Source: Clostridia bacterium
Lineage (GTDB): Bacteria > Bacillota > Clostridia > Oscillospirales > Acutalibacteraceae
Length of the DNA stretch: 64,000 nucleotides
Reading direction: 5' to 3'
Assembly: GCA_017410195.1 (NCBI GenBank)
Contig: JAFQRF010000070.1
Span: 1-64,000, forward strand
Below the pieces are notes generated by a model. The model searched no databases. It saw nothing but the letters and a program-made list of their open reading frames with translations, and had not been told where the DNA came from. Of the stretch, positions 16,908 through 26,209 are shown piece by piece. Made by a program: the position numbers and the translations under genes. Each line of letters starts with the position of its first letter. Positions within the stretch are counted from its first letter, which is position 1.

Positions 16908-19259
16908 TTATAACTCGATTTTAACTGTTTTGATTTCCCACGGGCGGAATTTGAGCATGCCGTTTGAATCTGCAAGCTTGTTTCCGAGAAGATCGGTTTC
17001 TGCCGTAACCTTTCCGAAAGCAGGGCTGAAATCAGCCTTGACAGTATCGTCGGAATAGTTGCAGAAACGGGCAAGCATATAGCAGCCTTCGGGATAAAGA
17101 GTTGTCATAACAACCTTTTTGCAGTCGGAGAACGAAGCAAACTCAAGGTCTGTCAAATCTCCGTCACCCTGTTCAAGAGCAACCGCAACGGGAGGATATG
17201 CATAAGCAATCGCTTCGGAATGGATATCGTTTACATCGTCGAGTCCGAGACAAATTGCGAATTCATCGTCATAAACGCCGTCGAGCATTTTTGTTCCGCA
17301 AAGGTATTCTTCGGCATAAACAAGCGGAATTGAAACTCTGTTACCCTTGACATCCGAACCCATACAGCCCTTGTTGAACACAGCTACGCTGTTGTTTTCA
17401 TCTTTAAGGCAAATCCAGTAAATGCCGTTGAGATATGTTGAATTGTTGAACGATTCTTCATGAGTGACCTTTTCATCGATGATGATGCGGTCTTTTTCAT
17501 ACCAGTAATCCTCGGTAACTCTGATGTCACCGCTCCACTCGGAGATTGAATAGGGCAGATCACGGAACATTTTTCGGTTTTTATCCATACAAAGGTCAAG
17601 ATTGAAGCAAAGCTTGCCCTCGTGCTTGTGGCCGTTGACGGTGATCGACTTTTCAAGACCCGCCTTATCGCCGATGATACCGATGCGTTCATTGTGAACC
17701 TCAAAGCGTGTCTTGCAGTCGATTCGGGACAAATCCTTTCCACCAAAACGCATTTCAAAGCTGAAAGGCACAGAACCGATTTTGCCTTCGTAGGTTGCAA
17801 CCGCGCCGCAAGAATTGAGTTCAACATTCCACTTGCCGACCGAAGAGCAGTCGGTGCCATCGATATGCGCAGTAAATACAGCGCTTTTGCCGTTGTCAAT
17901 TGCTTTTTTGCCGTCACGGTATGAAATATATTCAATACCGTTATCGCCAAACTTTATATTATAAGCTGCAGTTTCAAGAATTCCCGTTTCGGGATTCCAG
18001 CTGAATTTGTCTTCATTTCCGCATTCTGAGTCGGAAGAAATAACCTTTGCCGAGTAAGCGGGAAGGTTTGCGTAAGCATATTTGTCCTCACCGATTTTGA
18101 TTACATCCGAAACAGGGAAGGAATGTGTGTTTATTGCAAGAACGGAGTTTTCATCCCTGCAGCCGAAATGCGATGCGATGTTTTTGAGAGATTCATTCTT
18201 GACATATTCCGATTCTTTGAGGGATGCGGGAATAAATCTTCTTGCAAGATCAAGCAGACCGCAGATTGTAACGTCGTGGTGCTGCGCCGCAAGGGCATAC
18301 TTCCAAGCTTCGTCAAGGTTATCCTGATATGATTTTCCGCCGAGCATTACGGAAAGAGCGTTTAGCTTTTCAGCCTGTACGGCTTCAACCTCAGCCTGAC
18401 GAACGCCGTTGAAAATTTCATTTCCGCAGTAACCCCACGGCATCTGAACATGGAAGTCGTTATCATCGGTCACAAGCTCGTCTTTCGGTTCACCGTAGAG
18501 AGCGGGAATATCCTCAAGGAGGACATATTCGTAGTTATCTTTTGTTTCGATGTATGCGGTAACATCCTCGATCGGCTGAGTCAAGTCGTCATATCTTGAA
18601 GCGAGAAGGGGAGAATACTTTTCAAACATCTTCTCAAAGTCTTCAAGAGAAATATCCGTATCCTGAGGCCAGCGCGAAAGAATCCAGTTATCAACCGTGC
18701 AGCAGTTATAGCCTCTGCCTTGCTTATCATAGGTGGGAACTGCGGGAATGGCGGTTTTATCCTTGCCTATCCAGTTGCCCCATGCGGAGTCAAAGGTTCT
18801 CGGATAGCCGTAGCCCATAACGTGAGAGCGCATAATCGCCGCATCATGCCCCGTAAGCTTCAGAAGCTGAGGAGTCTGATTGTTGAGAGCATACTCGGAA
18901 ATGCAGTATACATTCGGAGTTTTACCGAAATATTTTTTGTTGGTTCTTATTGCGTAAATAAGCTGACGTGCGTTTGATTCTTCCGAAATCGTAAGCGAAA
19001 GCGGCTGACCGTAGGTGGTTGCGCCGAGTCCCACTCTGTCCGGATATTTTTCGAGCAGCTCGGTAATCATCTCAACAACCTCAGGGCCACATCTTGAAAA
19101 TTCATCGAATGTAAAGGATTCGTAATCAAGACCTATTCTGAGCTTGGGATATTTTTCCATCCACTCAAAGATTTTTTTCAGGCGGGGCTTGACTTCGTCC
19201 TTCCAGAGAACATAGCCGCCGTGGTCATAGGTTAAAATGTGAAGCTTTTTCTTTTTCAT
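16908..19259 (-). CDS. Divergent GH38-like glycosidase
   Basis: 783 residues. The N-terminal part follows the glycoside hydrolase 38 (alpha-mannosidase) plan: an opening strand with YDHGGY, RIGLDYESFTFDEF, a stretch matching the nucleophile region (VYCISEYALNNQTPQLL), then QHHDVTICG. The classical HxDxxW and the nucleophile Asp are altered (YDHGG; SEY), so activity or specificity may differ from known mannosidases. The C-terminal half looks like beta-sandwich domains. There is no signal peptide, so it is cytoplasmic. Its start is 9 bases after trkH, making it the last gene of a long minus-strand unit. Confidence 0.68.
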   Translation of the reverse strand: MKKKKLHILTYDHGGYVLWKDEVKPRLKKIFEWMEKYPKLRIGLDYESFTFDEFSRCGPEVVEMITELLEKYPDRVGLGATTYGQPLSLTISEESNARQLIYAIRTNKKYFGKTPNVYCISEYALNNQTPQLLKLTGHDAAIMRSHVMGYGYPRTFDSAWGNWIGKDKTAIPAVPTYDKQGRGYNCCTVDNWILSRWPQDTDISLEDFEKMFEKYSPLLASRYDDLTQPIEDVTAYIETKDNYEYVLLEDIPALYGEPKDELVTDDNDFHVQMPWGYCGNEIFNGVRQAEVEAVQAEKLNALSVMLGGKSYQDNLDEAWKYALAAQHHDVTICGLLDLARRFIPASLKESEYVKNESLKNIASHFGCRDENSVLAINTHSFPVSDVIKIGEDKYAYANLPAYSAKVISSDSECGNEDKFSWNPETGILETAAYNIKFGDNGIEYISYRDGKKAIDNGKSAVFTAHIDGTDCSSVGKWNVELNSCGAVATYEGKIGSVPFSFEMRFGGKDLSRIDCKTRFEVHNERIGIIGDKAGLEKSITVNGHKHEGKLCFNLDLCMDKNRKMFRDLPYSISEWSGDIRVTEDYWYEKDRIIIDEKVTHEESFNNSTYLNGIYWICLKDENNSVAVFNKGCMGSDVKGNRVSIPLVYAEEYLCGTKMLDGVYDDEFAICLGLDDVNDIHSEAIAYAYPPVAVALEQGDGDLTDLEFASFSDCKKVVMTTLYPEGCYMLARFCNYSDDTVKADFSPAFGKVTAETDLLGNKLADSNGMLKFRPWEIKTVKIEL

Positions 19260-19268
19260 AATATCACC

Positions 19269-20717
19269 TTATGAATATTTTCTTGACCATGCGTAGGGGG
19301 AGAATATCATCAGCATGGGTATAAGTTCAAGTCTGCCCGCAAGCATGTCGAAGCAAAGAACAAGCTTGCTCAGTACGGAAAAATCCGCAAAATTACCGTA
19401 AGGACCGACTGCGCCGAGACCCGGTCCGATGTTGCCTATGCAGGCGATAACTGCGGTTGATGTGGTTGTAAAATCTCTGCCGTCGATTGCAACAACAAAC
19501 ATTGATGCTGCCGCAATGAGGATATAGGTCGCAAAGAAAACGGAAACACTTTTAACAACGGGTTCTTCGACCGTGCGTCTGTCAACCTTAACGGTTTCAA
19601 TGCTTCGGGGATTGATTGCCTTTTTGATGTCGCGCAAGCCGCTTTTAATAAGGATGATGAGGCGAGAAACCTTGATTCCGCCGCCCGTTGAGCCTGCGCA
19701 TGCACCGATAAACATAAGGAAAACCATAACAAACTTGGCTATCATCGGCCATGTATCAAAATTGGTTGTTGAAAATCCCGTGGTGGTTATGATTGATGCA
19801 ACCTGAAAGAACGAATAACGGAAGGAATCCGCAACGCCGTGCTTGGTTGAAATAAGGCTTACCGCAATAACAATAACCGATGCAGCAACGATGCCGATAT
19901 ACCAGCGAAGTTCTTCGCTCTTGAGCGCCTGTCTCCCTTGCTTTATGAGAATCATATAGTAAAGGTTGAAGTTTACACCGAAAATAAGCATAAAAACTGC
20001 AATAACAATTTCCGCATAAATGCTGTTATAGCCTTCAATGCTGTTGCTGAGAATGCCGAAGCCGCCCGTGCCTGCCGTTGCAAACGAGTTTACGATACAA
20101 TCGAACAGCGGCATTCCGCCTGCAAACAGCATAACAATTTCAATTGCGGTCAGTACGCAGTAAATTCCGTAAAGAATTCTTGCGGATGCCCGAAGCTTTG
20201 AAACAAGCTTTCCGACCGTCGGACCGGGAACCTCCGCACGCATGACGTGCATGGATGAATTTTCAGTTTTCGGCATGATTGCGATAACAAAAACAAGAAT
20301 GCCCATACCGCCTATCCAATGAGTGAAGCTTCTCCAGAAAAGAAGGCTTTTCGGCAGGGCTTCGATATCGTTAATGATTGTTGCGCCGGTTGTTGTAAAC
20401 CCCGAAACGGTTTCGAAAAATGCATCCGTGAAGCTCGGAATATAACCGCTGAAATAAAACGGCAATGCGCCGAAAAGCGACATAAGAATCCATGAAAGGG
20501 CAACAATGACGTAGCCCTCCTTGGCGTAAATGGTTGCTTTTTTCGGCTTTTTTCTTGTGCAAAGCATGCCGGTCAATGCCAGTGCGGCAATGGTCAGCGC
20601 AAAAGAAATAAGAGTATCTTCGCCGTAAATCAAGGCACCGATTGCGGGAAACACGAGCAAAAGTGCCTCGACAATCAAAATTTTACCTATATTATTAAAA
20701 ATCGTTGGATAATTCAT
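19269..20717 (-). CDS. trkH: TrkH family potassium uptake channel subunit
   Basis: 482 residues, integral membrane. The four K+ filter loops are visible: FTTTGATII, FATAGTGGFGI, ITTTGFSTTNF and a last ACIGNIGPGLG. GSTGGGIKVSRLI is a TrkH signature. It forms the translocating subunit with TrkA (next gene upstream, 16 bases). The start MNYPTIF at 20717 has GGAGGAG; the longer frame upstream is not needed. Confidence 0.95.
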   Translation of the reverse strand: MNYPTIFNNIGKILIVEALLLVFPAIGALIYGEDTLISFALTIAALALTGMLCTRKKPKKATIYAKEGYVIVALSWILMSLFGALPFYFSGYIPSFTDAFFETVSGFTTTGATIINDIEALPKSLLFWRSFTHWIGGMGILVFVIAIMPKTENSSMHVMRAEVPGPTVGKLVSKLRASARILYGIYCVLTAIEIVMLFAGGMPLFDCIVNSFATAGTGGFGILSNSIEGYNSIYAEIVIAVFMLIFGVNFNLYYMILIKQGRQALKSEELRWYIGIVAASVIVIAVSLISTKHGVADSFRYSFFQVASIITTTGFSTTNFDTWPMIAKFVMVFLMFIGACAGSTGGGIKVSRLIILIKSGLRDIKKAINPRSIETVKVDRRTVEEPVVKSVSVFFATYILIAAASMFVVAIDGRDFTTTSTAVIACIGNIGPGLGAVGPYGNFADFSVLSKLVLCFDMLAGRLELIPMLMIFSPYAWSRKYS

Positions 20718-20733
20718 ATTCTCCTCCGCAGCA

Positions 20734-22089
20734 TCAGACAAAAATGTCGTGAATATCCTCAAGAATTCTGCCTGCGGTAACAACAATAATGCTGTCATTT
20801 GCTTTCATTACATCATCGCCGCCGGGGAAAATGATTTTTCCGTTGCGGATAATGCAGCCGATGATGAGATTAGGCAGGAACTGAAGATCCTTGAAGGGAA
20901 TATTTTCGTATCCCGCATTTTCGGGAACAATGAATTCAACCGCTTCAACCTTGCCGCCGACGAGCTTATAAAGGGTCTGAATCTGTGAATTGCCTGCGGA
21001 GTTGTGGAGCGCTCTTACATAGCGGGTAACAAGATTACCGGCAACAATCTGCGGCGAAACAACGGTTTCAAGACCGATATCGTTGAGAATCGAATATGAG
21101 TGTCGGTTGACCTTGGTTATAACCTTGTTGATACCCTTGGATTCGGCATACATCGAAACAATGATGTTTTCTTCATCGATGCCCGTGAGAGAGATAAGCG
21201 CATCCTGGTATTCAAGACCCTGCTCGTCAAGCAAATCCTGGTCCGTGCCGTCGCCGTGGATAACGGTTATGTCGGGCAGCATGTCGCTTAGCTGATAGCA
21301 TCTGTCAAGATTCTGCTCGATAAGCTTTATGTTTCTGCCCGTATCTGAAAGCTGCTTTGCAAGGTAATATGCAATTCTGCCGCCGCCGATTATCATAACA
21401 TTTTTGATTTTCTGTTTGTAAACGCCCGTTTGTTTCATAAAGTGCGAAAGCTCGGAGCGGGTTCCGGTTATGCTGATTGTATCGTCGCAGCGAATAACAA
21501 AGTTACCGGAAGGAATAAACACCTCATCGTCACGCTGAACGGCGCAGACAATAACCTTTGCTTTGCATTTTTTGCGGATTTCGTGAATCGGCATGTCGCA
21601 AAGCATGTTATCCGAATGGATGCGTATTCTTGCGATTTCAATTTTTCCTCTTGCAAATGAATCAAGATTTGCAGCAGAGGGGAAACGGATGATTCTTGAA
21701 ATTTCGTTTGCCGTTTCGTATTCGGGATTGACAATCATGCTCAGACCAAGCTCGTTGCGCAAAAACTGCATCTGAGCAGCATAGTCCGGGTTGCGGACTC
21801 TGGCGATAGTGTTTTCCGTACCCATTCTGTTTGCAATAAGGCAGCATAGGATGTTCATTTCGTCCGAGGCGGTTGCGGCGATGATGAGCTTCGCCTTCGA
21901 TGCACCTGCTTCTTCAAGAGTTTCAACGGTTGCGCCGTTACCGCAAACACCCATAACGTCATATACGTCAACTGCATTGGTGAGCTTATCGCCGTTGGTG
22001 TCAACAACGGTAACGCTGTGGCCTTCGTTGACAAGCTGCTTTGTCATTGTCATGCCGAGCTTGCCCAGACCTACAATAATAATATGCAT
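20734..22089 (-). CDS. trkA: TrkA, peripheral NAD-binding potassium uptake regulator
   Basis: 451 residues with two RCK units: Rossmann motifs IIVGLGKLGMTMTKQL at the N-terminus and IIGGGRIAYYLAKQL at about 230, each followed by a TrkA-C domain. It binds nucleotide and gates TrkH on the cytoplasmic side. It is cotranscribed with trkH. Confidence 0.96.
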   Translation of the reverse strand: MHIIIVGLGKLGMTMTKQLVNEGHSVTVVDTNGDKLTNAVDVYDVMGVCGNGATVETLEEAGASKAKLIIAATASDEMNILCCLIANRMGTENTIARVRNPDYAAQMQFLRNELGLSMIVNPEYETANEISRIIRFPSAANLDSFARGKIEIARIRIHSDNMLCDMPIHEIRKKCKAKVIVCAVQRDDEVFIPSGNFVIRCDDTISITGTRSELSHFMKQTGVYKQKIKNVMIIGGGRIAYYLAKQLSDTGRNIKLIEQNLDRCYQLSDMLPDITVIHGDGTDQDLLDEQGLEYQDALISLTGIDEENIIVSMYAESKGINKVITKVNRHSYSILNDIGLETVVSPQIVAGNLVTRYVRALHNSAGNSQIQTLYKLVGGKVEAVEFIVPENAGYENIPFKDLQFLPNLIIGCIIRNGKIIFPGGDDVMKANDSIIVVTAGRILEDIHDIFV

Positions 22090-22126
22090 TTTTACTGTTC
22101 CTTCTTTAACATATATTATTTATATT

Positions 22127-23458
22127 TTATTTATTTGCCTGCTGTTTTTTGAATTCCTTTGTAAGGAAGAAAAGAGGAATGAATATCAGAGCGCCGATTG
22201 CTGCCGCAGCAAGATAAATATGAGGTGCGGGGATATCAACCGAAACGCCGTATTCGTTGAGATACTGTGCGTTTGCAAATGCGGAGGTTATTTTTGCGGC
22301 AACCTTGGGACCGATTGTCATGGGAAGAAGAACGGAGAAAATCATTCTGATTCCCTGAAGCTGACCTGCTTTGTCCTCCGGAGTAAAGTCGCGGATAGCC
22401 GCTCCGAGCATAATCATGAGAAGTCCGTAGCCGACCAATGCAATAACAGCCGAAAGAGCAAACCAAATGATATTCTTATCGGCAAAATAGACAAGTACAA
22501 GACCTATGATGAAGAAAAGAGCCGAGGGGAAAAGGAAGGGTGCCTTTCCTTTTTTGTCGCTGAGAATGATGATTGAAACAAGTGCTGCAATTCCTCCGCC
22601 GATAACTGCAACCGCAAGAATTGCGACGGGAACGGTGATTTTGAGGGTTGACATGTCGATATAGTGGTCAACATAAATGAAAAGATAGGGGAAGAATACC
22701 TGGCTTGCAACTGAAAAAATTCCCATGCAGAGAAGTGAAATATAAAGACTCTTGTTGTTTTTGATAACAGAGGGTTTGAAGCCGTAGGTGAGTGTTTCAC
22801 CAAAGCTCGCAGTAGTCTTAACGCCTGTTCTTGATTCCTTTATTGAGAAAATGCCTATAATGCCGCAGATTGTAACGATAAGGCCGAGACCGATAAAGCA
22901 TGAGGGATAGCCGAATTTAACGGAAAGAGTTCCGAAAGCGGCTGTGACGGCAACCATTGCGATAACGGGGAGAAGAGCAAGGAGAGATTCTGTTTTTGCT
23001 CTGTTTGAGCTTGTTGTAATATCTGTAATCCATGCGTTGAATGCGGCGTCATTACTTGTTGAACCCATGAAGGTCATAATGCAGTCCATGATAATTACGA
23101 GGATAACCGTTGTTGTGACTGCTGCGGCAGGGGTTGTTCCCATGACCTTTGCAACGTTTTCGGGAGAGATGACGGCAAATGCCATAACCGTGAAGCCCCA
23201 TACTATGTAGCCTGCGCATATGAAGATTTTGCGCTTGTTGATTTTATCGCTCAGACTGCCCATGAAAAGGGTTGTGAGAACGGCGACGACTGAGCTTGCC
23301 GTTACCATGTTGGAAATATCGTCGGGAGTTCCGCCGACTTCATTGAAAAGGTAAAGATTGAAAAAGTTGTTTTCAACTGCCCATGCAACCTGACCCATGA
23401 ATCCGAAAAGGATGATGTTCAAAATAAGCGAGGGACTGAGTTTTTTTGATTTTTCCAT
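22127..23458 (-). CDS. Major facilitator superfamily transporter
   Basis: 443 residues, 12 hydrophobic helices. The loop between helices 2 and 3 is MGSLSDKINKRK, the MFS motif A. NFFNLYLFNEVGGTPDDISNM and GSTSNDAAFNAWITDIT resemble the sugar/cation GPH-like carriers; the substrate is unknown. The start MEKSKK at 23458 has GGAGG and lies 4 bases after the phosphoesterase stop, so the three-gene set YfcC-phosphoesterase-MFS is tightly packed. Confidence 0.88.
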   Translation of the reverse strand: MEKSKKLSPSLILNIILFGFMGQVAWAVENNFFNLYLFNEVGGTPDDISNMVTASSVVAVLTTLFMGSLSDKINKRKIFICAGYIVWGFTVMAFAVISPENVAKVMGTTPAAAVTTTVILVIIMDCIMTFMGSTSNDAAFNAWITDITTSSNRAKTESLLALLPVIAMVAVTAAFGTLSVKFGYPSCFIGLGLIVTICGIIGIFSIKESRTGVKTTASFGETLTYGFKPSVIKNNKSLYISLLCMGIFSVASQVFFPYLFIYVDHYIDMSTLKITVPVAILAVAVIGGGIAALVSIIILSDKKGKAPFLFPSALFFIIGLVLVYFADKNIIWFALSAVIALVGYGLLMIMLGAAIRDFTPEDKAGQLQGIRMIFSVLLPMTIGPKVAAKITSAFANAQYLNEYGVSVDIPAPHIYLAAAAIGALIFIPLFFLTKEFKKQQANK

Positions 23459-23462
23459 GATA

Positions 23463-24596
23463 TTAACCTCCGAACACTTCAATTAATTTTTTTATTATCA
23501 GTCCGAGAACTGCAGCGCCGCCGATGCCTGCTGCGGTATACCCGAGAATATGGAGCCAGAAGCTCTGTCTGTCGGATAATGTTCTGAAAATCGGACCGAG
23601 ACTTTCACTTTTAAGACCGAACTGCTTGAAACGCTTGAGCTGATGTTCGAATTTTTCGGGATTTTTTTCGTCAATGGTAACAAGTCTTACGCAGCTTCTG
23701 CAGCCGTCGGTATATGCTCTGAAGCCTGCGGTTTTATGCTGCGCCATGAATATTCCGTCATAAAAGCCCGAAAAATCGTTGAGATGGTCGTGGCCGAAGA
23801 ACGCTCCGAGGATTCCGCCGACCTTTTTCCAGCTTGCGAACTGACCGCTGTTGACATCCGGCGAGCAGGGTCCTTCGCCGACATAGTCTTTTGTACCTTT
23901 TTTGCCGACGTAGAAGGTGTCCTTCTTTGTGTTATAGCCTCTGACAGCAACGGGAAGCTCCCAAAAATGAGCCTTGCGAAGAAGCTCATATTCCTCGGGA
24001 ACGGGTGTGTGCTGAAAGACAAATGAAGGCATAGGCTTGCCGCTGTTCATCTCTTTGAGCTTTTCACATTCTTTTTCAAACCATTCAATCTGGTCGGGGT
24101 GAACATAGTCGTAATGCGAAACGCTTCTGTCCTCAAAACAGTTGTTTGAGTCGATGAACCAAAGACAGAAGACAGGCTTTTCTCCGTCTGAGGAATAAAT
24201 CAGCTCTTTGAAGTTTGCGTTACCCGTAACTTCGGCAGGAGCATCGTTTCTCATAATGATACCGAGTTCTTTATAAACATCAACAATCTCGTCCTCGTGA
24301 CCGTGGTCATGCTCATGGTTGCCGAGTATTGCAGCAACGGGGATATTTCTTCGGGTTATCGGTTCAACAACATCGCTGAGCATTTTTTTGAAAAAAACGG
24401 GATTTTCGGGATAAATGTTTGTATTGCAGTTATCTCCGAGAAGAACGCAAAGATCGGGCTTGAACTCGTCAAGCGCAGCGTTCATCAGCTTGTGCATATC
24501 CTTGAATTTCGGATTTGTCTGATAGTCGGTGTGTTCGTGAATATCGCCGAAAAGCAGGATTTTAAACTTGCCGTCGGCATTGAATTTAAGTTTCAT
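23463..24596 (-). CDS. Metallophosphoesterase with C-terminal membrane anchor
   Basis: 378 residues. The calcineurin-like motifs are FGDIHEH, LLGDNCN, ILGNHEHDHGHED, FQHTPV and FGHDHLNDF, all metal ligands present. A C-terminal hydrophobic helix (LHILGYTAAGIGGAAVLGLIIKKL, about 350-373) suggests tail anchoring. No signal peptide, so the catalytic domain is probably cytoplasmic. Start MKLKFNADGKF at 24596 follows a weak GGTGAT site. It is related to the secreted enzyme at 8341-9528. Confidence 0.87.
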   Translation of the reverse strand: MKLKFNADGKFKILLFGDIHEHTDYQTNPKFKDMHKLMNAALDEFKPDLCVLLGDNCNTNIYPENPVFFKKMLSDVVEPITRRNIPVAAILGNHEHDHGHEDEIVDVYKELGIIMRNDAPAEVTGNANFKELIYSSDGEKPVFCLWFIDSNNCFEDRSVSHYDYVHPDQIEWFEKECEKLKEMNSGKPMPSFVFQHTPVPEEYELLRKAHFWELPVAVRGYNTKKDTFYVGKKGTKDYVGEGPCSPDVNSGQFASWKKVGGILGAFFGHDHLNDFSGFYDGIFMAQHKTAGFRAYTDGCRSCVRLVTIDEKNPEKFEHQLKRFKQFGLKSESLGPIFRTLSDRQSFWLHILGYTAAGIGGAAVLGLIIKKLIEVFGG

Positions 24597-24607
24597 TTTT
24601 ATCACCT

Positions 24608-26059
24608 TTAAGAATAATTGATTGCAACGGCAATAAACATCAGCACAACGGAAAGAATTCCTTCGAGAGCAAAAAGCTTCCATGAGAATTTCAGCCATTT
24701 TCCGTATGAAATATTGACAAGTCCGATCGCAACTATCATAATTCCGCTTGTCGGATAAAGCAGATTTGTGAAGCCGTCACCGAGGCAGAATGCAAGAGTA
24801 ACGCTCTGACGGGTGACGTTGACCATATCTGCAAGCGGAAGAACAATCGGCATGATCAGAAATGCTTTTGCCGTACCGCTTCCGACGAAGAATTCGAGAA
24901 CAACGATGAATGCAAAAAGCATCAGTATCGCCGCAAACGGGCTGAGTCCGTCAATCAGATTATAAACGAAATTAAGAATTGTGGGTATTATATTGCCTTG
25001 GTCAAGGATATATGTTATTGAAAGAATTATCAGAATAATCGGGAATATCGGTGCGATTGTTTTAACGCCCTCGCCGAAGTTCTTGAGAAGATTTTTACCG
25101 TTAAGCCCTGAAAAATGACCTGCAAGCATGCCGCCGACGGTGAAGAGAATTGCCATTCCGGGGAGGGAAATTCCGCCCTCAGCGCCGAGAACAAAATCAA
25201 GAATGATGCACACAACCACTCCTGCGAGGCAGAAAAGAAAGGCTTTTGCGGCTTTTTTGATTTTTGCATCGGAAAGAACGGCGATGCTGTCATCAAGGTT
25301 ATATTTTTCCCGGAGAGGGATGTCGGTTTCATAGCAGAGAGATTTCTGCGGTTTTTTTTCAATTTTTTTTGCATATACGGTAAGGAATCCCGCAAGCACG
25401 GCGTAAACCGTAACAAAAACAATTATTCTGTAGCCTAAACCCGAAAAAACGGGGATATCCGCCATTCTCTGAACGGTTGCAACGTTGAACGGGTTAAAGG
25501 TTGCGGCGGTGAATCCGAAAGCAACCGCAATGAGGCTCATTCCGAGTCCGACAAATGAGTCCCAACCGAGTGCAAGTGAAATTGCAACCGCAATCGGGAC
25601 AAGAGTTACCGATTCTTCAAGAATTCCTGCCGTTGAGCTTAAAAGCATGCAGACGAGAATCATGGCATTGAGCAGAAGATATTTTTTGCTGCCGAATTTC
25701 TGAATTATGGTTGCCATTATGTATTTGAGAACGCTGCATTTATCAAGAATCAGAAATGTTCCGCCGATGAGGGTTATCATCAATATTATTCCGACGCCCG
25801 TAAGTGCTGTATCCGTTGAAAAAACAAGAATCGGAGCAAGGATAATTTTCCATATCGGCAGCTTGTCGTCAATCTGAGTGTAGGTGCCGTTAATAATCGT
25901 TCCGTCGGGATTGGTTTCATAAACACCTCTCGGCAAAACCTGAGTCAGCACTCCGGCAAAAGCCATTATCGCCGCAAGGAGAATGCATATCAGAACAACC
26001 GTCTTTTTGTTGATTGATATGCCCGATTGTTTTGTTTCGGTATTAGACAATACTATCAC
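24608..26059 (-). CDS. YfcC/DcuC-type C4-dicarboxylate or amino-acid carrier
   Basis: 483 residues, about 12 helices, in the ArsB/NhaD ion-transporter clan. ILEESVTLVPIAVAISLALGWD and FTAATFNPFNVATVQRMADIP are typical of YfcC proteins, as is the C-terminal FCLGDGFTNLLYPTSG. It probably moves a small anionic metabolite. The start is a GTG at 26059 after AGGAT; an in-frame TTG shortly downstream is a possible alternative. First gene of the minus-strand unit continuing to the GH38-like gene. Confidence 0.87.
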   Translation of the reverse strand: MIVLSNTETKQSGISINKKTVVLICILLAAIMAFAGVLTQVLPRGVYETNPDGTIINGTYTQIDDKLPIWKIILAPILVFSTDTALTGVGIILMITLIGGTFLILDKCSVLKYIMATIIQKFGSKKYLLLNAMILVCMLLSSTAGILEESVTLVPIAVAISLALGWDSFVGLGMSLIAVAFGFTAATFNPFNVATVQRMADIPVFSGLGYRIIVFVTVYAVLAGFLTVYAKKIEKKPQKSLCYETDIPLREKYNLDDSIAVLSDAKIKKAAKAFLFCLAGVVVCIILDFVLGAEGGISLPGMAILFTVGGMLAGHFSGLNGKNLLKNFGEGVKTIAPIFPIILIILSITYILDQGNIIPTILNFVYNLIDGLSPFAAILMLFAFIVVLEFFVGSGTAKAFLIMPIVLPLADMVNVTRQSVTLAFCLGDGFTNLLYPTSGIMIVAIGLVNISYGKWLKFSWKLFALEGILSVVLMFIAVAINYS

Positions 26060-26074
26060 ATCCTAACTGCGGCT

Positions 26075-26104
26075 ATTGTAACACATATCAATATGTATTT
26101 GCAA
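26075..26104 (-). promoter_or_regulatory. Promoter of the yfcC-led unit, with a palindrome in the spacer
   Basis: Minus strand TTGCAA (26099-26104), 18-base spacer, TACAAT (26075-26080). A palindrome ACATAT-CA-ATATGT (26083-26096) fills the spacer and could bind a regulator. Confidence 0.5.
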
Positions 26105-26148
26105 TATTATAGATATAAAAATAATGAATAAAATTACAAGAATTTGTA

Positions 26149-26177
26149 TTGAGTATTGGAAAAAGTTGTGGTAGAAT
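26149..26177 (+). promoter_or_regulatory. Promoter of the alpha/beta hydrolase gene
   Basis: TTGAGT (26149-26154), 17-base spacer, TAGAAT (26172-26177). It lies inside the longest open frame, showing that translation must start downstream of the earliest in-frame ATG. Confidence 0.6.
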
Positions 26178-26209
26178 ATGTTATAAGTAATTTGAAAGGA
26201 ATGATTTCA

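Noticed and set aside
26156..26209. Extended N-terminus of the alpha/beta hydrolase from ATG 26156
   Set aside because: The promoter -10 at 26172-26177 lies inside it and it would hide the signal peptide.
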